Assembly (NCBI GenBank): GCA_030761205.1
Contig: JAULJL010000011.1
Location: forward strand, 10,220,501 to 10,284,500
Source of the DNA: Fremontodendron californicum
Taxonomy: Eukaryota > Streptophyta > Magnoliopsida > Malvales > Malvaceae
Reading direction: 5' to 3'
DNA length: 64,000 bases
Of the stretch, positions 12,300 through 23,640 are shown piece after piece; position 1 is the first letter of the stretch; each line of letters opens with the position of its first letter. The position numbers and the translations under genes were made by a program. The notes below the pieces were generated by a model. It was not told the DNA's origin and ran no database searches. It saw only the letters and a list, made by a program, of their open reading frames with translations.

Positions 12300-13360
12300 T
12301 TTTATAATAAAACAAGCAAATTACTTTCAAGTCGTTGGAGCATTCATGACGATTAAGACCCTCATGGAAGAGGAGAGAAGAAGTAGCAAAAAAAGAAGAA
12401 GCACGTCTTGTCTAGATATAGCCCTTAATATATATTTTGCCCTTAATATATATTTTGCAATGGGCCCTGGTTCGTTAAACGACTTTGTTTTCTTACATGT
12501 TAATTGCTCACGAGTTTTCATGTACACGATATTATTATATGATATGAATATAATAAAATGAAAAAATAAAATATGATACGATAAAAAAAAATATGAATAC
12601 GACACAAATATATGAATATATCAAAATTTATATAACATAAATTATTAACACGTCAAAATTTATATTAATATAAAACACTTTAAATATAAAAAAAATATAT
12701 ATAAACACAATACGAATACACGAATTATCAAGACTTGCGGCAAACTATACCAAAAAGAGAAAGAGATCTTTTTTTTTTTTTTAATTGTAAATGTTGAAAT
12801 CATCTTGATGAGGCCACCAAGGGTCTTTAGATAACCGGAGAGGATCGATAGAATCGTTAACTAGAATGAAATTTCTGTTACATTGGAGATTATTTTTATA
12901 AAATAATATAATATATCCATTCTAATTAAATAATTGAATGTACTTGATTCGATTTAAAAAATATATATAATTTAGTATTAAGTATTTTTGATATTAATAT
13001 AATAATTTTATATTAATTATAAAAATTAAATATGTATAATTCTAGAAATAAAAATATATACATAATAATTAAAAAGCAAATAAACAAATAAAATATTTGT
13101 ATTTGTATTTTTTTGTTTTTTAAATAAATAAATAGCAAAAAAAGAATTGATTAATTTTTTAAAATAAATAAACCGGTAAAAAAAAAAATCAAAGTAACCC
13201 CTTAAAGTAAGCAGTGAACTTAAAGTTTAAATTGAATCATTATGACAAATTATACAAAATATTCTCACTTGATGACAACTTGAAAGTAAGGTATAGAAGT
13301 ATAACATTATCAATTTTAATCTAGACAAACAATAACTGTCAATCATTATACGACAAGTGA
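12300..13360. other. AT-rich intergenic, no gene seen
   Basis: Contains a 20-bp tandem duplication at about 12420-12459 (units like CCCTTAATATATATTTTG) and a block at 12550-12735 rich in ACACGAC/ATACGA steps, related to the duplicated block at 13361-13880. No supported coding region. Confidence 0.35.
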
Positions 13361-13880
13361 TACAAAATTGAGAGTTATTTGAATAATGTCAATTAGACTT
13401 GGCAATTTCGGATACAACATGATTACACGACACGAACATAACATGAGAAAAATAATTAAAACACGACACAATACAAAAAATAACATGAAAACGACACGAA
13501 TAGACGAATGTGTCAAAATCTACATAAACTAATTATTAACGTGTTAAAATTTATATAAATATATAATATTTTGAATACGATTATGACACGAAAAAGTAAA
13601 ATGAACACAAACACGAACATGACAACATGTGACACAAAATTGGAAGTTATTTGAATAATGTCAATTAGACTCAATAATTTTGAACACAACATGATTCTAC
13701 GATACGAAAACATGAAAAAAAAATTAAAACACATACGAGACAAAGAAAAAACATGAAAATGACAAGAATATAGGAATGTGTCAAAATCTACATAAAACGA
13801 ATTATTAATGTGTCAAAATTATATAAATATATAATAACTTGAATACGATTATAATATAAAAAATAATACGAACACGACAT
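13361..13880. repeat. Tandem duplication, about 270 bp unit, ACACGA-rich
   Basis: Copy 1 starts at about 13361 and copy 2 at about 13631. Shared blocks include GTTATTTGAATAATGTCAAT, ACAACATGATT, GACGAAT/GTGTCAAAATCTACATAA and TATATAATA near matching offsets. The ACACGACACGAA steps recall subterminal repeats of plant hAT-like elements, but no ends were identified. Confidence 0.65.
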
Positions 13881-13950
13881 AAATACATAAAATAAAAAAA
13901 ATCAAAATTATAAAAAAAAAAACAAAAAACAAAAGCTTACCACAAATGTG

Positions 13951-13995
13951 ACAAGCCCATGAAACAATCCCCTTCAAATTGAGGGGATTGCTTTA
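13951..13995. repeat. Short inverted repeat (hairpin-capable)
   Basis: CAATCCCC and GGGGATTG at about 13964-13989 form a 9-bp stem around a short AT loop. It sits just before the LTR-like stretch below and may mark a decayed element end. Confidence 0.35.
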
Positions 13996-14089
13996 ATATA
14001 TTGTTATAATTATACATTAAATTAATTAAATTATAAGTTGAATAACATTTATATTTGAAACTAACTATTTAAAGAGATGCATACAGTGA

Positions 14090-14580
14090 CAATTGGCTTA
14101 AATACTCACTTGCAATTAAATTAAAAATAAATTAGTATTGTTAGGCCCAAAGAGACTAAGGTCCAACGAAATCGTCTATGACAAAGCCAAGTCCCCAACA
14201 TGACAGACACATGAAAGAAACTTGACAAGTTCCCAACTTCATGATAGTTTCATCAAATTTCAGTTACAGAGGACACTTGGTTTACACCTAGACCTAAAGC
14301 TCTCAACCACAAACAAGTATAAATAGCCATAGTTAAGGTTGATCCAAGGTAAGTAAACATTGAAATCTACTCAAATTCTATTAAATTCTTTCCTTATCAA
14401 TTTTTCTCTAAAATTTATTGACTTAAGTATCGAAACACGTTCCTGAAAACAAAACTACGATGTCCTTTGACATCCTCCTATTTTTCAAGATTCCCTGTCT
14501 TTACTTATCACCTCAATAGCTTATTTGCTCACCACCAAAAGACATCAATAAGCCATATAATTTGAAGAAGAATCTAGAAT
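14090..14580 (+). mobile_element. Probable LTR fragment with TATA box and R/U5-like motif
   Basis: A TATA box TATAAATAG (14318-14326) is followed by TTGACTTAAGTATCGAAACA (about 14419-14438), a decayed form of the GACTTGAGCGTCGGAGTG-like motif that I know from plant LTR R/U5 regions. Then comes a TGTCCTTTGACATCCTCC stretch. No partner LTR or internal domain is visible, so it is a fragment or solo LTR. Boundaries are estimates. Confidence 0.45.
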
Positions 14581-14584
14581 GAGG

Positions 14585-14845
14585 ATGCTACTACTACTTA
14601 ATAGTGTAAGAGTTTGTTTTTTATACATCATTAATAAAAATTTTAAATAGCAATATTAAAAAATTATTATGTTTACTTTTTTTTATTATATTTATTATAT
14701 TATTTTTTTAATATATGCTACTACTACTTAATAGTGTAAGAGTTTGTTTTTTATACATCGTTAATAAAAATTTTAACTAGCAATATTAAAAAATTATTAT
14801 GTTTACTTTTTTTTTATTATATTTATTATATTATTTTTTTAATAT
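14585..14845. repeat. Near-perfect tandem duplication, 130 bp unit
   Basis: Copy 1 is 14585-14714 and copy 2 is 14715 to about 14845. Both contain ATGCTACTACTACTTAATAG, TTTGTTTTTTATACATC and AGCAATATTAAAAAATTATT with only a few substitutions and one T-run length change. The closeness suggests a recent duplication. Confidence 0.85.
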
Positions 14846-14849
14846 ATTT

Positions 14850-15281
14850 AAAAAATATGTGATAATTTTTTAAATTTGTTGGTAGAATCTAAAAATTTAA
14901 TTAAACAATTATGAAATGATTTTTTTTTGTAACATAAAACTAACTTTTGTGGAGAGCCATACAAAAAAACAAAAACAAAATGAAAGACAAAAAAATATAT
15001 GAGATGAGACCCTAATAATTAACACTGAAAATACAAGTAATATTATATATTACATATGACAAAAGGAGCAATAAATATTGATGCAAAGAAGTGGAAGATG
15101 GTTGATGATGACCATTTGAAAATTTGAATGATTAGATAATGGGGTCCCATGTTTAGAACAAAATTCACGTGCTGGGCACATGATTATCTCACAAACATCA
15201 CGCCCGAAGAGGTCTGATGGGGACATCCAGACCAATTGCGGGAAGGAATAAGGCTATCATCCCACGTGAAGTAAGAAAGTT

Positions 15282-15312
<31 letters not shown>

Positions 15313-15838
15313 TTAGGCTCTGGTCCTTTTCTCAAGGCTAAGGGAAAAACCAAAACTAAAGAAGAAAAAAACACAAACACTTAACTTGACTTTGCAATTG
15401 CATTGCATCGGATGTCCTTGTCGGGCCAAAGCCCCAAGGGCATTTGGTGTTTTTTTGGAAGCCTTTTCTGCTGTCCTTTTCTAACATTTTAGGCGCCATC
15501 CACCATGCATGCATGCATATGGCCCCCATTTGTCTAACATAAATACATACTACTCTCTTTTAACTTCTTGTTCTAATTTCAAAAACAAGAAAAACCTTTA
15601 CTAATCCCAAATGAAATGCATACGGTTAATTTGACTCACTTAATCATAAGATCGTTTGCCTCATAATACCTTATGACTTGATTAAAATTTGGGTTTTACT
15701 GTTTGTGCTATTATTTATCAAGGATAGAGGGAGGTAAATATATATTCCCATCCCTAAAATTTGTGTATAATCAGTCATCTTTCTTCTTTTTGTATAACTT
15801 CTCTATTTGTTGGTTGATATAATCTCATATTTTACATG

Positions 15839-15890
<52 letters not shown>

Positions 15891-16270
15891 ATTAATGTCG
15901 CAATCTAAACCATCCAGTTTCAAGGATTTGTTTTAATTTTATTATTATTTTATAGTACTTTTTATTTAACCTATTCACGAGTCAAGTTATCTGTTCGGTT
16001 TAATAAGTTTGGTTTGAAATGGTTAATTTTGGTGGGCCTTATATAATTCAAAATTGTAATTGATTAATTGCACTGTAATAATTATAGGTGATATGCTCTC
16101 AAATACTCATATGCCTCCACTAATTATTTTAAATATTCAACTGTTAGGTAAATGTATAAAATGGTTTTAATATTATGAATAAATTAAAATTTTAAGATTT
16201 GTTTTATTTATTTATTTATTTATTTTGATCACCTCATTTTAAAAAAATTGTTTTGGACACTAATATTTAT
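14850..16270. other. Intergenic with microsatellites and two G-boxes
   Basis: No gene seen. CACGTG G-box cores are at 15166-15171 and 15263-15268, followed by a (CT)n run at about 15285-15313, a GCATGCATGCATGCAT run near 15505-15520 and a long (AT)n run at about 15840-15887. 15000-15560 is less repetitive than its surroundings; a cis-regulatory role is possible but unproven. Confidence 0.4.
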
Positions 16271-16271
16271 A

Positions 16272-16430
16272 GGATTATTATCCCATACACTGACAGTGAA
16301 GTTTAAAAACTCCACAAACAAGATTAGTAAAATGACACATATCCCTAAGGTATATTTAAAAAAAAAAAAAAAATGAAATATGTAGTAGTTTTTTAATTAT
16401 ACTTGTAGAGTTAAAAAACTTGTATAAAAA
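16272..16430. mobile_element. Diverged MITE copy, same family as 58032-58214
   Basis: Begins GGATTATTATCCCATACACT and continues GACAGTGAAGTTTAAAAACT, CACATATCCCTAAGGTATAT and a poly-A core, matching the left half of the MITE at 58 kb. The right terminal repeat has decayed. Confidence 0.6.
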
Positions 16431-16639
16431 ACAAACTCATATTTATAAATATTAATATTTTTATCTCAATCATTAAAAATTAACTATGATCTGATTTAGC
16501 TTTCCATATCAATTGACCTTAGCCACTTGATATTTTCAGGTTAGCTCCTCTACCACTCGACTTTATGATCCATGTGAAAATACACAAGTTTGTATTTAAA
16601 AGTCACCCATTTTTATTTTTTTTTGTTGAAAATTTGTAT

Positions 16640-16735
16640 TAACAGGTTGATGAAGTCACGTGATAGAAGAGTTGAAGTGGAAACGTCACATGATCAAGAT
16701 CAGCAGATGTAAAAAGCCACGTGAGACAGTCATTA
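16640..16735. repeat. Cluster of CACGTG/CACATG cores
   Basis: GTCACGTGATAG (around 16657), GTCACATGATC (around 16687) and GCCACGTGAGAC (around 16718) are spaced about 30 bp apart in an otherwise AT-rich stretch. They could be a decayed local repeat or transcription-factor sites 2.6 kb before GA20ox. Confidence 0.35.
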
Positions 16736-16919
16736 ATCTTTAATTGTTGAGTGACCAAAATATTAATACTTATAAACATTGATAACCAACATATTATTTT
16801 TCAAAAAGTTGAGACCAAGTCACCAAAACAAAAATTAAACTCAAAAGGTTAAGCGATCAAGATATAATTTACTAGTATTTTAACCATTCAGAATAAAGCT
16901 ATTAATTATGGAAGGTGTG

Positions 16920-17235
16920 GAGTGGTCTTGTTTAAAAGTCGGATTATCCGTTCTGTTTGACAAATTCAATCAGTATTGGATCGAGTATGGCAGAAGTATT
17001 TTAAATTCGGACAAGTTCGATCCGGTTTGAATTACTGTTCATCACTTAAAAAAATATATTTTTTAATTTAATTATAAATATTAATATAAAAATATTTTTT
17101 TAATATTTTAATATTATTGTGAACAGTAATATAGACTTTTGAATTGGTCCGAACCCAACTCGATCCAGGCCTGAATAAGAAAAATAAAATTTTTTCGGGT
17201 CGTAACTCAGCCCAACTCATAAACACCTCTAATGT
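16920..17235. repeat. Dispersed GGTC/GATCC-rich repeat, copy 1 of 3
   Basis: Ends contain GTCGGATTATCCG... and ...CGATCCAGGCCTGAATAAG, TTCGGGTCGTAACTC, ATAAACACCTCT around an AT core with TTTAATTTAATTATAAATAT. The same architecture recurs at 20440-20800 and 24715-25025. Non-coding, probably a non-autonomous transposon family. Confidence 0.45.
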
Positions 17236-18318
17236 GGAGCTCATATATATTATATTTCTTTCATATAATTTTCTACAATTAATAAAACTAAAAAATTAAT
17301 TCGTCATTATTTGTTTTTTTATATCTAAACATACTTTTACATCTAAAACTAAAAATATATGGAAATTAATGGGGCCCTTTATTAACTCTAGAAATTAAGG
17401 CAGTAGTACTGGTGATCGAGTGATTAACAAAGAGATCCTTCATATGTCAGCTTACCTTACAGTTTTGGCCTAGTGTGTAGAAAAGGGTGGTCACATGCCT
17501 CTTTTGCCATGTACAAAGACAAACCCAAACCAATGTTGGAGTTCGGAAATTGATTCGCAAAACCTGTTGCCTTCCTTCTCTTTCATCCATATATCTTGAA
17601 AACCATACATTTTGTCCTATATCTTTTTTTTTTTTTTGTTACAAAGGACATTGTAACATAATAATAAAAAAAAGAAGTTGTAAATGCTGAAATTCGAATT
17701 TCAATATTTTGAATGCCACTTAATAAAAATAACTGCATGAACCAACTGGATTAAATTTTGGGTTCATGTCTTTTTTTTTCTTTGGTACCTATTTAACGAA
17801 TTGGTTTTGTATTCAGTTGATTCATGCCATAACAAGAAAAATTATTAGAACTTGAGGATTAATACAGTTGGTTCATGTAGTCATTTTTAATAGGTGACAT
17901 TCAGCAGATCTAAATTAAATTTGAATTTCAACATCTACAACACTTTCCCTATTCCCAAACTATGGACCAAATAAAAAAAGAAAAACTATTATTGAATCAA
18001 TTAAGGGACAAATTGAGCTTGAAAAATTGTTTCTATAAACATTTAATTGTAAAGAAATAAGTAATAATGTAGTGTTTGTATATATCTTAATCGGTGTCGC
18101 AGCGGATAACATTTTTATTTATGAAACACATAAGAAAAAAATAATTATTATTAGTGCTTATAAAGCAGAAATTGAAGGATCAATTTTAGCCATATATAAT
18201 GATGAAAGAATTAATTAGAATTTGTGTCTTTATGCAAATGTGTCACCTTTCAGGCATCTATCCGGGTTAATGGCAAGATATAAAATTAATTAAAAAAGGC
18301 ATATAATTAAAATAAATA
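17236..18318. other. Intergenic, no gene seen
   Basis: AT-rich, with poly-T runs at about 17623 and 17771. Two related segments (about 17677-17760 and 17865-17945) share words such as TGAATTTCAACAT and GGTTCATG, suggesting an old inverted or direct duplication. No supported coding region. Confidence 0.3.
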
Positions 18319-18498
18319 TTTTGTTAACAAATGTTTTAAGGGTATTTTTTAAAATTATCATATATAATAATATTTTCATCTAATGTATTGAAAATGATGA
18401 ATAAAATTATCAACTATTACATTTAGTATAATATTCTTATTATTAATAATATATTAATTAATCTTAAAAAATATTTTAAGGACATTCAATAATAAAAT
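18319..18498. mobile_element. MITE, copy 2 (inverted relative to 12117-12295)
   Basis: Its reverse complement follows 12117-12295 through blocks such as TTAATTAATATATTATTAAT, AATAGTTGATAATTTTATTC and ATTTTCAATACATTAGATG. The ends are weaker inverted repeats. Confidence 0.6.
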
Positions 18499-19296
18499 CC
18501 GTAAAATAATGCATACAAAAAAAGAAAGGAAAATGGAGTCCTTGGGAACAAGCAAATTTCAATTAGAAGAAGAGACAAGAAGAGGTAGGAAGAAAATAAA
18601 TAAAGGGATAGCGACTGGAGGCAGCAGCAGCTGCATGGTGATTTGTATGTTTCTTGTTTTCAAATTAAGAAAGTGACCAAAAGGGTTAAAGGGCGTACGT
18701 CCACTCGTCTCATAAGTTGTTCGCTCCTTAATTAACAATCTTCCAACTTTCGCCTTCGACGTTACCAATGGACGGCCCTTGGCCTTTCTTTCCTCTTGGC
18801 TCTTTCATTACTATTTTCATCTCACATCTTGGAGTTGCGTTTTTTTATCTAATGTTAATTAATTTTAAATTAAATGTTTAATATGATATCAAAATATATA
18901 TTTGTTTGTATTTTTTATTGTTGTTTGTGAATTTATTATGTGATATGTTTTGTTGTTTTTCTAATTTTATGTGATATTATATTTAAAATTAGATTTTTTA
19001 TCTATTATTAATTGATTTTATATTAAATGCTTAATTACAATTATTATTCTCATTCAATTAATTTTTACTATCATTAATCCATTTATCTTAATAATTATCC
19101 ACTTCTTGAATTATTTATATTATCATCCTTTTTCTCAACAAAAAAGAAAAGAAAAGAAAATTTCCTTTTTCTCTCGATCTATATATGTTGTGCTCTTGTT
19201 CCCTAGTATTACTATTACTCACTTTCTCTTTACCTTAAGACAGCCTTTTTAAAGTTTTGGAAACACTCTCTTTGAAATGTCTCTCTCTCTCTCCTA
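18499..19296 (+). promoter_or_regulatory. Upstream region of GA20ox with TATA-like box
   Basis: A TATA-like CTATATATG lies at 19179-19187, about 110 bp before the ATG at 19297. CT-rich leader sequence (CTCTCTCTCTCTCC at about 19281-19294) precedes the start codon. 18560-18780 is less AT-rich and may hold regulatory sites. A duplicated AT-rich block (TTTTTTATCTAATGTTAATT and TTTTTTATCTATTATTAATT) lies at 18841 and 18993. TSS position is inferred, not shown. Confidence 0.45.
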
Positions 19297-21902
19297 ATGG
19301 ATTCGAGTTCTTCAACCCTTCTTTTGCGTCCTTCCATGGAACCAAGAGATGAAGCCGGTGTGCTTTTTGACTCATCCAAGTTGCGAAAACAAGCAGCCAT
19401 ACCCACAGAGTTCATCTGGCCGCGTGGGGACCTGGTTCACACTCAGGAAGAGCTTAACGAGCCCTTGATAGACTTGGAAGGGTTCATCAAAGGAGACGAG
19501 GAGGCTACTGCCCGTGCAGTGGAGCTTGTCAGGACTGCCTGCTCGAACCATGGTTTCTTCCAAGTTACCAACCATGGAATCGACGCCAATCTTATCCAAG
19601 CTGCCTACCAAGAAATTGATGCAGTGTTCAAGTTACCCCTTAACAAGAAGCTCAGTTTCCAAAGAAAGCCTGGTGGGTTTTCAGGCTATTCTGCAGCCCA
19701 TGCGGACCGATTTTCCTCCAAGTTACCATGGAAGGAAACTTTTTCTTTCGGCTACCAGGGAACTAACTCCGACCCTGCTGTGGTTCATTATTTTAGTTCT
19801 GCTTTGGGGGAAGATTTTGAGCACACCGGGTAAGACTTTATTAATGCCTTAATAATTTGTAACTCACATATCTTTAAAATAGTTTGAAAAAGAAATTAAG
19901 TTCAGACAAAACATTAGATATATCTCGTGTGTGTGTGTGTATATATATATATACAATAAAAGTGTGCAGTTCCTTAATAATAACGTTATCCATATTGATT
20001 TTTGAAGGAGGGTTTACCAAAACTATTGTGAAAACATGAGGGAATTGTCTCTAGTCATTTTCGAGCTCCTAGCAATCAGCTTAGGAGTTGATCGTTTCCA
20101 CTATAGCAAATTTTTCGAAGATGGTAATTCAATAATGAGGTGTAACTACTATCCCCCATGTAATAATTCTGGTCTCACCCTTGGCACTGGCCCTCACTGC
20201 GACCCAACTTCCTTAACAATACTTCACCAAGATCAAGTTGGAGGGCTTGAAGTTTTCACCAATAACAAATGGCAAGCAGTCCGACCTCGACAAGATGCCC
20301 TAGTCATTAACATTGGTGACACTTTCATGGTAAGTTTCCCAGAAATACCAAAAAAAAAAAAGAAGCTTTCATCAAACGGTCTTATTTTATTCAAACCCCT
20401 TCCTTTGTGCATTTCTTTCATATATATAGTAACAGTACTACACCTGTCCATGGCTGAGCCGGGTCGGGTCCAGGTCGGGCCTAGGCCCTATATTAATTAA
20501 AATTATGTCTATTCAAGTTTCGACCAAAATATGAGTAAATTTTTTTTTTATCTTGGCTCGATTCGACATATAAAAAACATTATTCAAACTCACATAAGTC
20601 TATTCAAATTTATACATAAACGGATTGATCTTTTTTAAACAAGAATCGATATCTCTTAAAAAGAGATTGATCCTCAAAAATTTATATTAATAACAGTAAA
20701 TGGATTGAGTCAAGTCGAACGTGAGCAAAAATATTATATTCAAAGTCTTACTTGTTTTTTAAATGAGTCTATTTTTTTTTTTTTCAAATCCGTTTTCTAC
20801 CAAATATTTATGTGGAAGCCTCTCAAATATCGAATTTTAACGATGACCCTTAGATAAGTCCAAATAGTACTGCTTCATAATAATGAATATGACCCTGATA
20901 TTTACGATATTTTTACTAAGATTTAGTCTAATAGTTTCTGTAAGTTAGCGACCGTGTATTTAGGACATAGGTAGATAATGGCATTAATTAATTGTTTACT
21001 GTTGATAATTTTATATTAATACTTTAAATTTAGATTTTAGGGTAACAGCTAACAACTAACACTTATTGGAAAGGCGCTGAACTATTGAATTCCCATCCTA
21101 CTATTTTTAATTGACAATTTCAAGAACTGTCATAAAGTATGACAGTTAATATTATTTAGTTTTTGATTATAATTACTTAAGCTTTCATTAGTAAAATCTT
21201 GATTTCGAATTTCAGAATAAAAAGCATGAGATTTATGGGATGGGATTGTCTTAATCATCTCTTTATATACAATTATATATATATATATATATATATATAC
21301 ATAGCTCAAAAACCTTGTCTACCAAATAAAAAAAGGTGAGATTCTTTTTTAAGCTTTTATTATTTGGGGGACCTGCCTGATATTCAGCAGGAATTCAGTA
21401 GCTAGCTAGTTTGTGGAAAGACATACAAGGTTATAGATTGAAGATATATAAGAAAAAATAATGTAATTCCAAGCTTAATTAGAGTTGGAGAAATATATAT
21501 TATAATTGCTGCATATCTATATGATGAATTATTATTGAAAATATTATAGAAAGTGAAGAAGTAATTGTAAGTAAGAGTAAAAAGGAAAATAAAGGGGGAA
21601 ATTGTGGTGTGTAGGCATTATGTAATGGGAGATACAAGAGCTGCCTGCATAGGGCAGTGGTGAACAGGGAAAGAGAAAGGAGATCGTTGGTATACTTTGT
21701 GTGCCCGAAAGAGGACAAAGTAGTGAGACCCCCACAAGATCTAGTGTGCAGATCAGGAGGGCCACGAGAGTATCCCGATTTCACATGGTCCGATCTCTTG
21801 GAGTTCACTCAGAACCACTATCGAGCTGACGTTGCTACCCTCCAAAGCTTCTTTCGATGGCTCCTCTCTTCCAAGCCTTCTTCCAATAATCTAATCCAAT
21901 AA
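19297..21902 (+). CDS. GA20ox: Gibberellin 20-oxidase, three exons
   Basis: Exons are 19297-19829, 20008-20329 and 21615-21902, all with GT/AG introns, joining to 380 codons, the usual length of the family. GA20-oxidases are cytosolic Fe(II)/2-oxoglutarate dioxygenases that oxidise C-20 of GA12/GA53 stepwise to GA9/GA20, a rate-controlling step of gibberellin synthesis. Visible motifs are LPWKET (residues 143-148, GA substrate region), NYYPPC (224-229, cosubstrate region), the iron ligands His241 and Asp243 in GPHCDP and His297 in SCLHRAV, and the 2-oxoglutarate-binding Arg307-x-Ser309. Exon boundaries fall at G178/R179 and after GDTFM, as in known GA20ox genes. Intron 2 is 1.3 kb and repeat-bearing. 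All catalytic residues are present, so it is probably functional. The start is the first ATG of the frame and gives a normal N-terminus. Such genes are commonly feedback-regulated by GA; no element for this is visible. Confidence 0.95.
19830..20007 (+). other. GA20ox intron 1
   Basis: Short 178 bp intron with GTAAGA donor and TTTTTGAAG acceptor. It contains a (GT)n/(AT)n microsatellite at about 19929-19952. Confidence 0.9.
20330..21614 (+). other. GA20ox intron 2, repeat-bearing
   Basis: Donor GTAAGTTT directly follows the GDTFM codons and the acceptor TGTGTAG precedes the ALCNGRYKS codons. It carries the second copy of the dispersed GGGTCGG repeat (about 20440-20800) and an (AT)n tract near 21274-21299. 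Confidence 0.85.
20440..20800. repeat. Dispersed GGTC-rich repeat, copy 2 of 3 (inside GA20ox intron 2)
   Basis: GAGCCGGGTCGGGTCCAGGT and CGGGCCTAGGCCCTA start the copy, then an AT core and TTGGCTCGATTCGACA. It resembles 16920-17235 and 24715-25025 in its GC-rich end and AT core. Non-coding. Confidence 0.45.
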
Positions 21903-22980
21903 TCTAATTAAATATCATACTTTGGACTCTAGCTACCCTACGTTGTATATTAATATATTATTATTCACTTCTCTCTCTCTCTCTCTCTGTATATTATATT
22001 ATATTATATTATATTATATTATATTAGATTATATTATATCTTCTCTCTCAATTGGCCCAGGGATCCATGTAATGTTAGTCGTTGCCTGTACTTGGAAGAA
22101 ATCTATTTTGCAACACATTAATTAAAACCCCAACATTATATGCTACCCCCAAACTCTCTGGCATCAATTTTTTTTTTTTTTCATTTCCCTCTCTATTATT
22201 AGTTGAGTAATTTTAATCTTATATAATACACTAAAATTCTTTTTTTTTTTTTCGAAATTCTTAAAAGTGAAATATAAACAAGTAAAATGAGAGGGAATTA
22301 AAGAATATCATGACACCGACGGCTGATTATTGAATACAGATGGTAAAATTAATCCGAATGTAAAAAAGTTCATCAAAATTTGAACTGAACAAATCCATTC
22401 CGAAGGCAACTGATCTGCTTGTTTGTATTTATGATTCATATTATTTCATGTTTCAACTTATCTTAAGTGAAGATCATTCAATGATCCACCATCTCAAGTT
22501 CAATGGTCTATTTTTCTTTTTAATTTGAAGTCAATAGTAAACATTAACTTTAAAACTTAAAATATGATTAGAAATTTAAGTTGGGATATTTGATGGTGAA
22601 TAAATACCTATGCAAAATTAAAATTAAAATCAAAATTATAGAATTTATTAAATTAATCTCTTTATCTAATTTTAACAATTAGACATTATTATATGACCTA
22701 CTAATCTAAAAATAAATAAACATAAATCAGTTAGATGATGTCAACAAATAATCTTATATTTATAAAAAAGTATCTATTAAGTTCAAAATATTTTTATTAA
22801 AAAACTATAGCAAAATCATATCGGATGAATTTTAGATGAAGTCAAGTCAACTTATCTTTTAAGTAGAATAGAATTACATGCGAAGGACACACGTGCACAA
22901 TGACTAAGTAATATTAAGATTTTTGTGCCATTCATTTGTGGGGTGGGCTGGCAAACGTTCGGCTTTATAATTATATTTAT
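21903..22980. other. GA20ox 3' flank with microsatellites
   Basis: After the TAA there is a (CT)n run at about 21970-21988, a (TATAT)-type pentamer run at about 21992-22038, and poly-T runs near 22170 and 22242. The remainder is AT-rich with no gene. A poly(A) signal cannot be chosen among the many AATAAT-like words. Confidence 0.5.
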
Positions 22981-23640
22981 TTAGTTATTTATATCTATTT
23001 ATACTATTGCACTATTATAAAGTCAATGACTGAGTTGATGTCATTGAATCAAGTGATACTAACTCAGTTAATGAAATTACTTAACAATCAAATTTTATAA
23101 ATTAAATTATAATATTATAAGAGTATTTATGTCTTTTAAATTTTTATATAATAATATATTTTAAAAAAAAAATTATCCATTCTCTTAAAAAAACTACCAC
23201 TTTCTTAAAAAAACTAACATTTCCTTAGAAAATTTACCACTCAAGAAACTACCATTTTTAAAAAAAATTATCACTCCATTAAAAAAAAATTTCTTTCACC
23301 CACAGAGTGGGTGTGATTTAATCTAGTCAGAGTGGGTGTGATTTAATCTAGTTATTATTAAAGTGTGTTACTTAATTTGGTGTCACGAGTCAAGTGACAC
23401 AAACTCAATTAAATAAATTTAATAAAAATTGAATTAAAGTTATAATAATAAAATAAAATTAAGAATATTTAGGTATTTTAATTTAAATAACTATTCACTT
23501 TTTTTAATATCTTTAATTTAAAAAATCACTCTATTTTTTTAATTTATTATTATTTTTTTTTAAAAAAGATTTTTTTTCACCCACAAGTGAATGTGATAAA
23601 TTTTAGTGTTATTTAATAACCAAAGAGCCTCACGAATGTA
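22980..23640. repeat. Two diverged tandem copies of a roughly 320 bp repeat
   Basis: Each copy runs from a block like GTCAATGACTGAGTTGATGT / GTGTCACGAGTCAAGTGACA through AT-rich sequence to TTTCACCCACAGAGTGGGTG / TTTCACCCACAAGTGAATGT. In copy 1 the final GAGTGGGTGTGATTTAATCT unit is itself doubled (23304-23353). Probably a dimeric non-autonomous element. Confidence 0.5.

Noticed and set aside
12235..12605. Frames of 92-108 codons on both strands
   Set aside because: They run across a MITE end and a simple duplication; composition is low-complexity and no motif is seen.
15166..15540. MicroRNA precursor near the G-boxes and GCATGCATGC run
   Set aside because: I compared by eye with common plant miRNA sequences and found no match and no long hairpin.
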